Source: Mesorhizobium loti (lineage in GTDB: Bacteria; Pseudomonadota; Alphaproteobacteria; Rhizobiales; Rhizobiaceae). Taken from it: DNA of 64,000 nucleotides. Position numbers and translations under genes: made by a program. The stretch is from contig NZ_CP033334.1 of assembly GCF_013170705.1 (NCBI RefSeq), positions 930,001-994,000 on the forward strand. The letters are read 5' to 3'. The notes below the pieces were generated by a model. The model was not told the origin of the DNA. It ran no database searches and worked only from the letters and a program-made list of their open reading frames with translations. Position 1 is the stretch's first letter, and each line of letters starts with the position of its first letter. This document shows positions 1-8,441 of this stretch, piece after piece.

Positions 1-650
1 CTTTCCCGAAGGAGAGCGCCGATGGCGGGCTCGATACCGTACGTGACCGGATGATTGCCCGCCAGCACGATCTCCACGAAGCCGCCGGCCTCGAAGCGGC
101 GATCGGCGCGGCGACCGCCGCCTGCGAAGACGGCATGAAGCGGATCGAAAGCCTCGACTTGCCAGACCAGCCGGAACAGGCGGCCGACGTGCTTGCCGAA
201 GGCGCCAGGGTCACCCTGCGCCGTGCCAGGAAGGCGCTCGACAAGGCTGGCTCGCGCGGCGAGGCCGACGATTTCCACGATCTGCGCAAGGCGGCCAAGA
301 CGCATGGCATGCACCTGTCGCTGCTGGGCAGGCTCTGGCCGACGCCTATCAAGGCGCGGCGCAAGGCGGTCGATGCACTGGGCGAGCGGCTCGGCGAATT
401 GCATGATCTGTTCGTCATGCGCGCCTTGCTCGAGGCGGATGACGAGCCGCTTGGCCCGCCCGAGGACACGAAACTTCTCGGCAAGCTCATGAAACGTTCG
501 GAGAAGAGCCTGAGAAAGTCATGTCTTGCCGAGGCGGCCGAACTGTTCGGCGACAGCCCCAAGCATTCGACGAAGAACCTGGCCCGCAAGGCGCGCGGTG
601 ATCTGGCCAGTCCGGCGCCGCGCGACGAGACGAGCGCTTCGGCCGGCTGA
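1..650 (+). CDS. CHAD domain protein, 5' end outside window
   Basis: The reading frame is open from base 3 to the stop at 648-650, so the protein continues upstream of the window and the ATG at 51 is probably internal. The visible part is alpha-helical and rich in Arg, Lys, His and Glu, with the pattern of a CHAD domain (conserved histidine alpha-helical domain, e.g. FHDLRKAAKTHGMHL and LGELHDLFVMRALLE). CHAD domains bind inorganic polyphosphate and often follow a CYTH triphosphatase domain; whether one lies upstream cannot be seen. The C-terminus ends in a disordered Ser/Ala-rich tail. Family call is fairly sure, function not. Confidence 0.75.
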   Translation, partial: FPKESADGGLDTVRDRMIARQHDLHEAAGLEAAIGAATAACEDGMKRIESLDLPDQPEQAADVLAEGARVTLRRARKALDKAGSRGEADDFHDLRKAAKTHGMHLSLLGRLWPTPIKARRKAVDALGERLGELHDLFVMRALLEADDEPLGPPEDTKLLGKLMKRSEKSLRKSCLAEAAELFGDSPKHSTKNLARKARGDLASPAPRDETSASAG

Positions 651-703
651 CGAGGCCTGCACGCTGGCACTTCCCCGCCGGCGTGTGCTAGTCACGCTGC
701 ATC

Positions 704-1504
704 ATGACCGAGCCCGGCGACACGCTCCTGGACCGACTTGGCCGCTGGCTCGCCGGCCGGTTGCAGGAAGAGTCCTCCGGCTATGAACCCTACACGCCGT
801 CGGATCCCGAAACGTTGCGCCGCACGCTGGAACCCGGCGACATCCTTCTGATCGAGGGCAACCAGAAGATCTCGGCGGCGATCAAGTACCTCACCCAGTC
901 GACATGGTCGCATGCGGCCCTCTATGTCGGCGACGCGCTGGCCGAACCGGAGGACGGAACAGAGCGGCGGCGGCTGGTCGAGGTCACGCTCCGCGAAGGC
1001 TGCGTGGCGGTACCCTTGTCTCGCTACCGCACCTACAACACCCGCATCTGCCGGGCGAGCGGGCTGACGCCGGAGGACCGCGACACGGTCGTCGCCTTCA
1101 TGATCGGCAAGCTTGGTCTGAAATACGACCTCAAGAACATTTTCGACATGCTGCGCTATTTCCTGCCGACGCCGCCGGTGCCGGTGCGCTGGCGCCGGCG
1201 CATGCTGGCCTTCGGCTCCGGCGACCCGACCCGGGCCATCTGCTCCTCGCTCATCGCCGAGGCCTATGGCCGGATCCACTACCCGATCCTGCCCGAAATC
1301 ACCCGTGCGCCGGGCCGCGCCTCGGCGCAGTCGAGCTATATGCGCAAGGAAATCCTGCACATCCGCCACCACTCGCTCTACACGCCGCGCGACTTCGACC
1401 TGTCGCCGTTTTTCCGCATCGTCAAGCCGACGCTGGAATATGGCTTCGACTACCGGTCCGTGACCTGGGACGACAAGGCCGCCGACGCGAAGGCCGCCGA
1501 ATAG
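704..1504 (+). CDS. YiiX/YebB-like permuted papain-fold hydrolase
   Basis: This 266-residue protein looks like the permuted NlpC/P60 (C92, YaeF/YiiX) cysteine hydrolase family. The expected order is present: PGDILL at about 45-50, the catalytic His in SHAALYVGD (His70), a beta-strand Glu in LVEV (about 93), and a late catalytic Cys in AICSSLIAEAYG (Cys180). Such enzymes cleave amide bonds in peptidoglycan-like or lipid substrates; the substrate here is unknown. There is no signal peptide or lipobox, unlike enterobacterial YiiX, so it is probably cytoplasmic. It stands alone, 53 bp after the CHAD gene, and converges on the next gene. Confidence 0.75.
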   Translation: MTEPGDTLLDRLGRWLAGRLQEESSGYEPYTPSDPETLRRTLEPGDILLIEGNQKISAAIKYLTQSTWSHAALYVGDALAEPEDGTERRRLVEVTLREGCVAVPLSRYRTYNTRICRASGLTPEDRDTVVAFMIGKLGLKYDLKNIFDMLRYFLPTPPVPVRWRRRMLAFGSGDPTRAICSSLIAEAYGRIHYPILPEITRAPGRASAQSSYMRKEILHIRHHSLYTPRDFDLSPFFRIVKPTLEYGFDYRSVTWDDKAADAKAAE

Positions 1505-1511
1505 CGGCCTT

Positions 1512-2312
1512 TCAAGCCGGAAGCGGGCGCCGTCCTTTTGCGGTGGGCTGCTCAGGCGTCCTGGCGCCGGCATCGCGCGGGTGCGGGCCGATCGGCATGA
1601 TCGCGGGAAATGGCGTCGCTCCAAAGGCAAACGTCCATTTGTAGCCGGTGAGCCCGTCCTCGGGCGTCGTATGCTGGTCGTGGTGAGCCAGCAATTTGGC
1701 GCGCTCGGCAAGGTCTTCCGCTTCGCGCCGCACCATCTCGGCCGTCTCAGGCCGCATCCGCCTGGAGAAGCTGACGAAGGTCGCCTCCTTCTCGATATGG
1801 GTGATGGCCCAGCCGATGAAATTCTTGTTGGTCATCTCGAACAGCGGCCTGAGCGGCCCTTCGAAATTCCACTGGATCGGCGTTTCGACCAGCAATCTTG
1901 CCGTGAGGCCCCGGCCGAGCGCGATCAGTCCCAGTTCCTCGAGGTCGCGCAGATAGAGGAACATCGAGGCCTCGCTCAGGCCTTGCGAGCGCATGATGCC
2001 CTGCGGCGTGAACTTTTCCGACAGCATGACGAAGATGAACATCAGCGCGGGCCGCCCAGCGAGCCGGCGCTCGATCTCGGGCGCGATATGGTTGACCGGC
2101 CCCGGCCCCCGGTTCATCGAGCCAAGCACGTTTTCCAGCTCGACGCCGGCTGCGGCGCATATCTCGACCAACCGGTCGAGCTTGCAGTTGCGCTCGTGGA
2201 AGATGCGTTTCACCGTCGGCTCGGAAACGCCCATGCGATCGGCCAGCTCGCGATACGTGACGCCCTTCGCCTTCAGCGTCCGCTTCAGCGCCTCGAAGAT
2301 CAGACCGTTCAT
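1512..2312 (-). CDS. XRE-family transcriptional regulator with C-terminal effector region
   Basis: Residues about 3-60 form a helix-turn-helix of the Cro/CI type (TYRELADRMGVSEPTVKRIF). The remaining about 200 residues form an unrecognised domain with possible winged-helix character (GLSEASMFLYLRDLEELGLI), perhaps a ligand or oligomerisation domain. I chose the ATG at 2312 because AGAGG lies 8 bases before it; a GTG at 2321 is the alternative. It is divergent from the secreted propeller gene at 2427, and the shared intergenic region carries strong inverted repeats (2339-2391), so it probably controls itself and that neighbour. Confidence 0.8.
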   Translation of the reverse strand: MNGLIFEALKRTLKAKGVTYRELADRMGVSEPTVKRIFHERNCKLDRLVEICAAAGVELENVLGSMNRGPGPVNHIAPEIERRLAGRPALMFIFVMLSEKFTPQGIMRSQGLSEASMFLYLRDLEELGLIALGRGLTARLLVETPIQWNFEGPLRPLFEMTNKNFIGWAITHIEKEATFVSFSRRMRPETAEMVRREAEDLAERAKLLAHHDQHTTPEDGLTGYKWTFAFGATPFPAIMPIGPHPRDAGARTPEQPTAKGRRPLPA

Positions 2313-2338
2313 GGGATGCACCTCTTGCCGGCAATTTC

Positions 2339-2391
2339 GTATCGATTTTCGATACTAGCGGCAATCAGACTTTTCGAAAAGTATCGAAAAT
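2339..2391. promoter_or_regulatory. operator-like inverted repeats between divergent genes
   Basis: A perfect 17-bp palindrome, GTATCGA-TTT-TCGATAC, sits at 2339-2355. Its right part, ATTTTCGATAC (2345-2355), recurs inverted as GTATCGAAAAT at 2381-2391. A further perfect 14-bp palindrome, ACTTTTCGAAAAGT (2369-2382), lies between. The layout is that of paired half-sites for a dimeric HTH protein, most simply the XRE regulator encoded to the left. Confidence 0.7.
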
Positions 2392-2426
2392 CCTAGCTCG
2401 TCGCCTGTCAGCACAGGAGAACAGCC

Positions 2427-3287
2427 ATGAAACGCTTCATCATCCCAGCCTTGGTCGCCACCATCGGTATCGCGGCCGCACCAGCGGTCCAGGCCGGCGA
2501 ACTCTGGCGCGCAACGGGCCTCCAACAACCGGAATCAGCTTTGTTCGACGCCGCCAACAACCGCATCATCGTCTCCAATATCGTCGGTAACCCGGGCGAT
2601 GCCGACGGCAACGGCTATCTCAGCGTGCTGTCGCTGGACGGCAAGATCGTCACCCAGCACTGGACCGACGGCATGGACGCGCCCAAGGGCATGGCGATAT
2701 CGGCCGGCAAGCTCTATGTCGCCGACATCACCAAGGTCCGCGTCGTCGATCTCGCCAGCGGCAGGCTGGTCGCCAGCATCGTGGTGCCGAATGCCGTCTT
2801 CCTCAACGACATGACGGCGGACCACACAGGCAAGGTCTATGTCAGCGACATGCTGGCCGACACGATCTACCGCATCGACGGCGACAGGCCGGAGCCGTTC
2901 GTCAGGGATGCGTTGCTGGCTTCGCCCAATGGCGTCTTCGCCGACGGCGACCGGCTGATCGTGGCCTCCTGGGGCAAGGGCATCAAGCCCGACTTCAGCA
3001 CGGCGGAGCCGGGCGGGCTGCTGTCGGTCGACCTCGCCAGCAAGGTGGTTTCGCCGCTGCCCGGCGCGCGGAGATTCGCCGACCTCGACGGCGTCATCGC
3101 CATTGGCGACACCATCTACGCCACCGCCTACTTGACCGGCACGCTTTACCGCTACGAGGCCGGCGGAACTCCAGAAGCGGTGGCGCATTTCAAGCCGGGC
3201 AGCGCCGACATCGGCACCGACGGCAAGTCGATCCTCTATGTGCCGCTGATGAACGAGGGCGAGGTGGCGGCGCTGAAGCTCGATTGA
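2427..3287 (+). CDS. secreted SMP-30/NHL-type beta-propeller protein
   Basis: A signal peptide is evident (MKRF, hydrophobic core, cleavage after AVQA at about residue 23), so the product is periplasmic. The mature part repeats the blade pattern of SMP-30/gluconolactonase and NHL propellers (PKGMAISAGKLYVADI, NGVFADGDRLIVASWGKG, DIGTDGKSILYVP). Enzymatic function is not assured: many such proteins are lactonases, others are binding scaffolds. AGGAGA precedes the ATG at good distance. It is divergent from the XRE regulator and is the likely target of that regulator through the operator at 2339-2391. Confidence 0.75.
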   Translation: MKRFIIPALVATIGIAAAPAVQAGELWRATGLQQPESALFDAANNRIIVSNIVGNPGDADGNGYLSVLSLDGKIVTQHWTDGMDAPKGMAISAGKLYVADITKVRVVDLASGRLVASIVVPNAVFLNDMTADHTGKVYVSDMLADTIYRIDGDRPEPFVRDALLASPNGVFADGDRLIVASWGKGIKPDFSTAEPGGLLSVDLASKVVSPLPGARRFADLDGVIAIGDTIYATAYLTGTLYRYEAGGTPEAVAHFKPGSADIGTDGKSILYVPLMNEGEVAALKLD

Positions 3288-3379
3288 GAAACGGCGGCTC
3301 GGGGCGAGCCGCGACCTTTGCTAACAGCCGTCGATGGACCGTGGTAGGAAAGGTCCTTCGACGGCGATGGAGGTTTGCC

Positions 3380-3775
3380 ATGGAAGACTTTGCCATGGAA
3401 GACGGGGGCATCCGGGCGGCCCTGGATCGCCACTGGGCGGCTTCCGACGCAGGTGACTTCGAGGCGGAACACCAGATCTACCGGGAGGATGCGGTGCTCG
3501 ACTATCCGCAATCGGGCGAGCGCATCCGCGGACGGCGCAACATCCAGTCGTCCCGCGCCGCGCAGCCGAACCGCAAGCGCTTCACCGTGCGGCGGATCAT
3601 CGGCAAGGATGACCTCTGGGTCACCGAATATGTCCTGACCTATGACGGGCGGCCATCCCATACCGTCAGCATCATGGAGTTCCTGGACGGCAAGGTGGCG
3701 CGCGAGACCCAGTATTTCAGCGATCCATTCGAGCCGGGAGCCTCGCGGGCACAATGGGCCGAGCGGATACTGTGA
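3380..3775 (+). CDS. NTF2-like / SnoaL-like fold protein
   Basis: The 131-residue product has the cone-shaped NTF2 fold pattern: an N-terminal helix (RAALDRHWAASDAGDFEAEHQIYREDAVLDYP) then strands ending in HTVSIMEFLDGKVARETQYFSDPFEP. Members include small isomerases and hydrolases as well as non-enzymes, so no reaction is proposed. The ATG at 3380 with GGAGG just upstream (about 3369-3373) fits better than the longer in-frame start at 3284, whose extra residues look non-native. Its last 22 bases overlap the next gene, suggesting translational coupling with the DNA glycosylase. Confidence 0.7.
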   Translation: MEDFAMEDGGIRAALDRHWAASDAGDFEAEHQIYREDAVLDYPQSGERIRGRRNIQSSRAAQPNRKRFTVRRIIGKDDLWVTEYVLTYDGRPSHTVSIMEFLDGKVARETQYFSDPFEPGASRAQWAERIL

Positions 3776-4380
3776 GCCATGGGGAAAATCATCCGCCGAT
3801 CGCCCGTGCGGAACTGCCGAACGAGACCGTCGCTCTCGCCCGCTTCCTGATCGGCAAGCTGGTGATGCGGGCGTTACCCGAAGGCATTGTCGGCGGCCGC
3901 ATCGTCGAGACCGAGGCCTATGTCGTCGGCGACGCCGCCGGGCATGGTTTCAGGGGAATGACCCCGCGCAACCGCTCGCTGTTCCTCGAGCGCGGCCATG
4001 CCTATGTCTATCTCGCCTATGGCACCTCCATGATGCTGAATGTCTCGAGCGAGGGGCAGGGGATCGGCACCGGTGTCCTGATCCGGGCGCTGGAACCGCT
4101 CGAAGGCATCGCGATCATGCGGCGGAACCGTGGCATCGAGCGCTTGCGCGACCTGGCGCGCGGGCCGGGAAGGCTGGCCTCCGCACTGCGGATCGATCGT
4201 TCGCTCGACGGGCTCGACCTCTGCCAGAAAGGGCCTTTATGGCTCGCAGGCGATGCCCAGAGCCCCGGTGAGATCGGGCAGGGCATCAGGATCGGCATTT
4301 CGAAGGATGCCGACCGCCTGCTGCGCTTCTATCTCAGGGGCAGCCCGTTCGTCAGCGGTCCGAGATCGCTCAACCGATGA
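3754..4380 (+). CDS. mpg: 3-methyladenine DNA glycosylase (AAG/MPG type)
   Basis: The 208-residue protein matches the AAG/MPG base-excision repair family, which removes alkylated purines such as 3-methyladenine. Seen: LARFLIGKLVMR, the RIVETEAY block at 49-55 that carries the catalytic Glu, HGFRGMTPRN, the YVYLAYGTSMMLNV strand, and RGPGRLASALRI. Length is typical for bacterial members. The start is uncertain: ATG 3754 lies inside the preceding gene, and a GTG at 3772 is also in frame. It converges on the small XRE gene to the right. Confidence 0.88.
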   Translation: MGRADTVSHGENHPPIARAELPNETVALARFLIGKLVMRALPEGIVGGRIVETEAYVVGDAAGHGFRGMTPRNRSLFLERGHAYVYLAYGTSMMLNVSSEGQGIGTGVLIRALEPLEGIAIMRRNRGIERLRDLARGPGRLASALRIDRSLDGLDLCQKGPLWLAGDAQSPGEIGQGIRIGISKDADRLLRFYLRGSPFVSGPRSLNR

Positions 4381-4487
4381 GACGCCGGCCAGCCGCCCTC
4401 CTCCGTTGAAAGGAAGCTGGACCGAAGGGACGCGCCTCTCACTTCCCCGCCAGCCGCGCCCGCGCGTCGCGGAGCCGGCACAGGTCA

Positions 4488-4760
4488 TCAGCGGCCGCTT
4501 GGCGCCGGTGGTGCGGCGGGCTTGAGGCGCACGCCCCTGCCGCCGCGCTCGCTGGCCTGGTTCTCGCCGATCAGTTCCACCCCGGCCTCGTCGAGCGCCT
4601 GGATGACCTTCATCAGCGTATCGACCACGCCCCGGACCACGCCATCGCTCGCTTCCATGCGCTGGATGGTTGGAAGCGAAACGCCGGCGCGCTCGGCCAG
4701 CGTCTTCTGATCGATGCCGGCCAAAGCCCTCGCGGCACGCATCTGCGCGGCAGTGATCAT
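4488..4760 (-). CDS. small XRE-family transcriptional regulator
   Basis: A 90-residue protein made almost wholly of one Cro/CI-type helix-turn-helix (MRAARALAGIDQKTLAERAGVSLPTIQRMEASDG), followed by a helix and a basic, Pro-rich tail. The ATG at 4760 begins at the usual MITAAQMRAAR position for this family; an upstream ATG at 4799 would add 13 unlikely residues. It is not beside any obvious toxin, so its target is unknown. It converges on mpg. Confidence 0.78.
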   Translation of the reverse strand: MITAAQMRAARALAGIDQKTLAERAGVSLPTIQRMEASDGVVRGVVDTLMKVIQALDEAGVELIGENQASERGGRGVRLKPAAPPAPSGR

Positions 4761-4921
4761 CGGCCGGAACCCATGTCCGCGTCCGCGGAAATGGCGCATG
4801 ACGTTTCAAGCATCAATATGAATCTTTGTGACTTAAACACCGTCGCCTGATTGTCCATTTCCGATACTTCCCGAGGATTGCAAGCTAGGATGTTGTCCAT
4901 CTGAAGGAAGGGATAACGCGG

Positions 4922-5020
4922 TTGAGCAGTTTCAAAACTTTGGTGACATCGGCATGCTGGCTGTCAATGGTTCTGGCGCTGGCAGGCTGTGGTGGACACC
5001 TGATCAACAGATTGATCTGA
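4922..5020 (+). CDS. very small putative lipoprotein (TTG start)
   Basis: A 32-residue frame beginning with TTG reads as a miniature lipoprotein: a short basic N-terminus (SSFKT), a hydrophobic stretch, and a lipobox LALAGC with the Cys at residue 23, followed by only GGHLINRLI. A good ribosome site (GAAGGAAGGGA, about 4901-4911) lies just upstream. It resembles entericidin-sized lipoproteins in architecture, not in sequence. It sits alone between XRE and PAP2 genes. The short length means chance cannot be excluded. Confidence 0.4.
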   Translation: MSSFKTLVTSACWLSMVLALAGCGGHLINRLI

Positions 5021-5041
5021 GGGCAAGCCCGGGCGATGCGG

Positions 5042-5752
5042 TCAGGCGCCATAGGTATCGTCGCTCACCACCTTGCGCCGCTGCAGCATCCGCGCCACCA
5101 ACCAGCATAGCATCGCCCAAGCGAAGCCCGCGCACCAGCCTGCCAACACATCCGACGGCCAGTGGACGCCGAGATAGATGCGGCTGACGCCGACCAGCAC
5201 CGTCGTCAGCACGGCGAGGGACAGGACGTATATCTTCGTCGCCCGGCCATGCAGGAAGCGCGCCGCGAGCGAACCGAGCGTGAGATAGGTCACCGCCGAC
5301 AGCATGGCGTGGCCACTCGGGAAGGAAAGCGATGTCTCGCTGACCAGATGCGAGACGAGCTCGGGCCGCGGCCGGTCGACGCCGACCTTCAGCAGGCTCG
5401 ACAAAATCTGGCCACCCGCCACGGCGGCGAAGATGAGAAGCGCGGTCCCAGGCCTGCGGATCAACAGCAGATAGATGATCGTTGCCGTCGTTATCAGCAC
5501 CAGCACGCTGGCGCTGCCCAGGCTGGTGATGTCGCGCATCGCCCCCTCCAGCCATGGCGGGCCGATTGGAATACCGGGTTGGCCCGCCTGGCGGAAGGCA
5601 AGCAGGATTTCGGTGTCGAAGGCGTGTGGCGTGGTGGCGCGCGCCACCTCCATCAACTCCTCGAAGCCCCAAAGCCCGCCGGCGACGACGAGGCCAGCCA
5701 GCAGGACCGGGAATTCGATCCGGTTAAGCAGGGTGCTTGCAGTGTCTTTCAT
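5042..5752 (-). CDS. PAP2-family membrane phosphatase
   Basis: A 236-residue integral membrane protein with about six membrane segments and all three PAP2 signature motifs: KVGVDRPRP (122-130), PSGH (145-148) and SR-X5-H-X3-D (Ser190, Arg191, His197, Asp201). The family dephosphorylates phosphatidic acid, undecaprenyl diphosphate or lipid A at the periplasmic face; the substrate here cannot be told from sequence. The ATG at 5752 is followed 27 bp upstream by the DMT-type gene, also on the minus strand, so the two may be co-transcribed. Confidence 0.88.
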   Translation of the reverse strand: MKDTASTLLNRIEFPVLLAGLVVAGGLWGFEELMEVARATTPHAFDTEILLAFRQAGQPGIPIGPPWLEGAMRDITSLGSASVLVLITTATIIYLLLIRRPGTALLIFAAVAGGQILSSLLKVGVDRPRPELVSHLVSETSLSFPSGHAMLSAVTYLTLGSLAARFLHGRATKIYVLSLAVLTTVLVGVSRIYLGVHWPSDVLAGWCAGFAWAMLCWLVARMLQRRKVVSDDTYGA

Positions 5753-5779
5753 CGGATCGGTACCGCGGCCTTCATTCGG

Positions 5780-6118
5780 TCATCGTCCCTGCAGATAGGG
5801 CCCGAGCGTGATCAGCGCCACGGCCGCGATCGCCATCACGATGCCGGCGGCCTGCAGGGCGTTGACGCGCTCGCCGAAGAACACCAGCGCGACGACGTTG
5901 ACCGAGACCAGCTGAATGACGGCCGAGAGGCTGAAGGACACCGACATGCCGAACTCACGGATCAGCCGCAGCATGATCAAATTGCCCAGTGAATAGAGCG
6001 CGAGCGTCAGCAGGATCTTGCCGAGGCTCGGCGCAAGGCCCCATTGCTTGGCGGCGGTCGCCGCCAGAAGGAAGATCACCGTTGAAAAGCCAAGCTGCAG
6101 CAGTCCCGAAAACCCCAA
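5780..6118 (-). CDS. four-helix DMT/EamA-type membrane protein
   Basis: The 112-residue product has four predicted membrane helices and ends in GERVNALQAAGIVMAIAAVALITLGP, the hallmark of the drug/metabolite transporter superfamily. It is the size of an SMR protein and would have to dimerise. The Glu expected in helix 1 of classical EmrE-type efflux pumps is absent (helix 1 is uncharged), so multidrug efflux is not supported. It lies 27 bp upstream of the PAP2 gene, which suggests a shared role at the membrane, perhaps lipid-linked carrier movement; that link is inference only. Confidence 0.7.
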   Translation of the reverse strand: MGFSGLLQLGFSTVIFLLAATAAKQWGLAPSLGKILLTLALYSLGNLIMLRLIREFGMSVSFSLSAVIQLVSVNVVALVFFGERVNALQAAGIVMAIAAVALITLGPYLQGR

Positions 6119-6291
6119 TGTCCCGTCCCCTTAGAAGCGGCTGCCGCCGCGTGCGCAGCGGACCTTGTTTCCGAAGCGCCCCGAGACGTCAAGCGAACTC
6201 GTTCCAACTAAGGTCTTGGCAACGGCAAGACTGAGGCTCAATGTGCCAATGTCGCCCAGCTGTCGATGGGGAGGGGGGCGGTCAGGGGCTT

Positions 6292-7683
6292 ATGATTCGT
6301 ATTCTGCAGAATTTGGCGCGGCGCTGGAGCGAGCTTTCGCTTGCCCTGCAATTCCTCGTTGCCGGCGGCTTTGGCCTCCTGGCCGTCATGCTCGTGGTCG
6401 GCGCCTGGGTAACGACGCAGATCCGGGACGGCGTCATGCGCAATTCGGCCGCCACGACGGCGCTTTATGTCGACAGCGTGATCGCCCCGCTGCTGCCGGA
6501 CCTGCGCAAGAGCGAAGAGCTCAGCGAGGCCGTCAAGCAGGCGCTCGACGAGACGCTCGGCCAGGGCGCGCTCGGCAAGCGGCTGGTTTCGTTCAGGCTC
6601 TGGCGGCGCGACGGCACGGTGCTCTACGCCAAGGATGCGGCCTTGATCGGCCGCCGCTTCAATCTGACCGACAATCTGCGGTCCGCCTTCCAGGGCAACG
6701 TCACCGCCCAATTCGATACGTTCGACGAAGACGAAACGAAGGAACAGGCTGTCGGCACGCCCTTGCTGGAGATCTACAATCCCGTGCGCGAACCCTGGTC
6801 CGGCAATGTGGTGGCCGTCACCGAATTCTTCGAGGTCGCCAGCGATTTCAAGGCCACGCTGGCTTCCGCGCTGCTGTCGAGCTGGCTGGTCGTGGCCGGC
6901 ACCACCTTGACGGCTTTTCTGCTGCTGTCGGGCATCGTCCTGCGCGCCAGCCGCACCATCGACGATCAGCGAGGGGCGCTGCGTCACCAGGTGTCGGAGT
7001 TGCAGGAGCTGGTGACGCAAAACAGCGCCTTGCGGCAGCGTGTGCAGCGGGCGTCCCGCCGCGCCACCGCACTCAACGAAAGATATCTGCGCCGGATCGG
7101 CGCCGACCTCCATGACGGACCGGCGCAACTGGTGGCGCTGGCGGCGTTACGCATGGACAGCCCGATATTTTCGGACGACGGCCATTGGACCGAGAGCCGT
7201 TCGGCCGAGGTCGCGATGATCCGCAGGACGCTGGAGGATGCCATGCGCGAAATACGCGGTATCTGCACCGGCCTTGTGCTGCCGCAGATAGAGACGGCCG
7301 CCGCCAAGGAGATATTGCGGCTGGCCGTCGACGAACATGAGCGCCGGACGGGAACCTCGGTGACGCTTACCATGCCCAAGCATTTGCCCGAACCCGGCGC
7401 ATCCGAGAAGATCAGCATCTATCGTTTCGTGCAGGAAGGGCTGAACAATGCGTATCGCCACGGGCGGGCCAAGGATCAGGCGGTGCGTGCCGGGATGAAG
7501 AATGGCCGGCTGTTTGTAGAGGTGTCGGATAGCGGGCCGGGCTTCGATCCGGCGCGGGTCGAGGGGCTGGGGCTGGCCGGCCTGCGGGAGCGGGTCGAAA
7601 GCATTGGTGGCCAGTTCCAGACCTTGACCGGAGCACAAGGCACGCGATTGGTAATCAGTCTATCGGTTGAGGAGCAAGCATGA
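6292..7683 (+). CDS. NarX-type sensor histidine kinase
   Basis: 463 residues. Domains in order: membrane helix at about 17-41, a periplasmic sensor region of about 150 residues, membrane helix at about 191-215, coiled coil, HisKA_3 dimerisation domain with the phospho-acceptor in DLHDGPAQL (His274), and a HATPase_c domain (FVQEGLNNAYRHG, DSGPGFDP, GLGLAGLRERV). The ATG at 6292 follows a G-rich ribosome site and begins at the natural cytoplasmic leader; the upstream start at 6241 is less likely. The stop overlaps the start of the response regulator (ATGA), so the two are a coupled pair. The signal is unknown. Confidence 0.88.
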   Translation: MIRILQNLARRWSELSLALQFLVAGGFGLLAVMLVVGAWVTTQIRDGVMRNSAATTALYVDSVIAPLLPDLRKSEELSEAVKQALDETLGQGALGKRLVSFRLWRRDGTVLYAKDAALIGRRFNLTDNLRSAFQGNVTAQFDTFDEDETKEQAVGTPLLEIYNPVREPWSGNVVAVTEFFEVASDFKATLASALLSSWLVVAGTTLTAFLLLSGIVLRASRTIDDQRGALRHQVSELQELVTQNSALRQRVQRASRRATALNERYLRRIGADLHDGPAQLVALAALRMDSPIFSDDGHWTESRSAEVAMIRRTLEDAMREIRGICTGLVLPQIETAAAKEILRLAVDEHERRTGTSVTLTMPKHLPEPGASEKISIYRFVQEGLNNAYRHGRAKDQAVRAGMKNGRLFVEVSDSGPGFDPARVEGLGLAGLRERVESIGGQFQTLTGAQGTRLVISLSVEEQA

Positions 7684-8342
7684 TTGGCGTCATTCGAATC
7701 GCTATTGTCGACGATCATCCGCTGTTTCGCGAAGGCGTGACGCGCAGCCTGTCGGAGATCGGAGGCTTCGAGATCGTCGGCGAAGGCGCGACGGCGCAGG
7801 ATGCCGAACGCATCGCCTCGACGGCGCAGCCCGACATATTGCTGCTCGACATCTCCATGCCGGGCGGCGGCCTGGCCGCGGTTGCAAGCATCCTTGCCGA
7901 CAACCCCGCCCAGAAGATCGTCATGCTGACCGTTTCGGAGGCCAATGCCGATGTCACCAAGGCCCTGAATGCGGGGGTGCACGGCTATATCCTCAAGGGT
8001 GTCGGGTCGCGCGCCCTGGCCGACATCCTGCGCAACGTCGCGGCTGGCGAGAGCTATCTTTCACCGACGCTGTCGGCGCGGCTGCTGTCCGATCTGCAGT
8101 CCCCGCAGCCTGCCAATGCCGAGGCGGACCGGCTGCGGCAACTGACCGAACGACAGACGGAAATCCTCCGGTTGGTGGCGGAGGGGCTCAGCAACAAGGA
8201 GGTTGCCTTGCGCCTGCAGCTGCAGGAGAAGACGGTCAAGCACCACATGACCGGGGTGCTGTCAAAACTCAACGTGCGAAACCGAACCGAGGCGGCCCTC
8301 ATGATGCGTGAGTTGCGCGACCGAGACAGGAACCGCGCGTAG
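7680..8342 (+). CDS. NarL/FixJ-family response regulator
   Basis: A 220-residue regulator with a receiver domain at 1-120 (acidic pair Asp11-Asp12, phospho-acceptor Asp57 in LLLDISMPGG, switch Thr and Lys in MLTVSEAN and ILKG) and a LuxR-type HTH at about 150-205 (LTERQTEILRLVAEGLSNKEVALRLQL, EKTVKHHMTGVLSKL). Its ATG overlaps the kinase stop by four bases. No obvious target operon lies beside it; the gene to the right is convergent. Confidence 0.9.
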   Translation: MIGVIRIAIVDDHPLFREGVTRSLSEIGGFEIVGEGATAQDAERIASTAQPDILLLDISMPGGGLAAVASILADNPAQKIVMLTVSEANADVTKALNAGVHGYILKGVGSRALADILRNVAAGESYLSPTLSARLLSDLQSPQPANAEADRLRQLTERQTEILRLVAEGLSNKEVALRLQLQEKTVKHHMTGVLSKLNVRNRTEAALMMRELRDRDRNRA

Positions 8343-8380
8343 GCCATCGCCGAACCGAGCGAGAGGCGGACAAAACGAGG

Positions 8381-8408
8381 TCACCTCCGCCGGGGGCGGC
8401 GAAGGTGA
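8381..8408. terminator. hairpin between convergent genes
   Basis: TCACCT-CCGCC, loop GGG, GGCGG, a three-base bulge CGA, AGGTGA. It lies between the response regulator stop (8342) and the stop of the convergent Gly-rich gene (8442), where a bidirectional terminator would be expected. No U-run follows, so activity as an intrinsic terminator is uncertain. Confidence 0.4.
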
Positions 8409-8441
8409 GGTGTGAAGCTGGTCGTTGCCTGTTGACCGGCC

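Noticed and set aside
5780-6118. EmrE-type multidrug efflux pump
   Set aside because: The essential Glu in the first membrane helix is not present.
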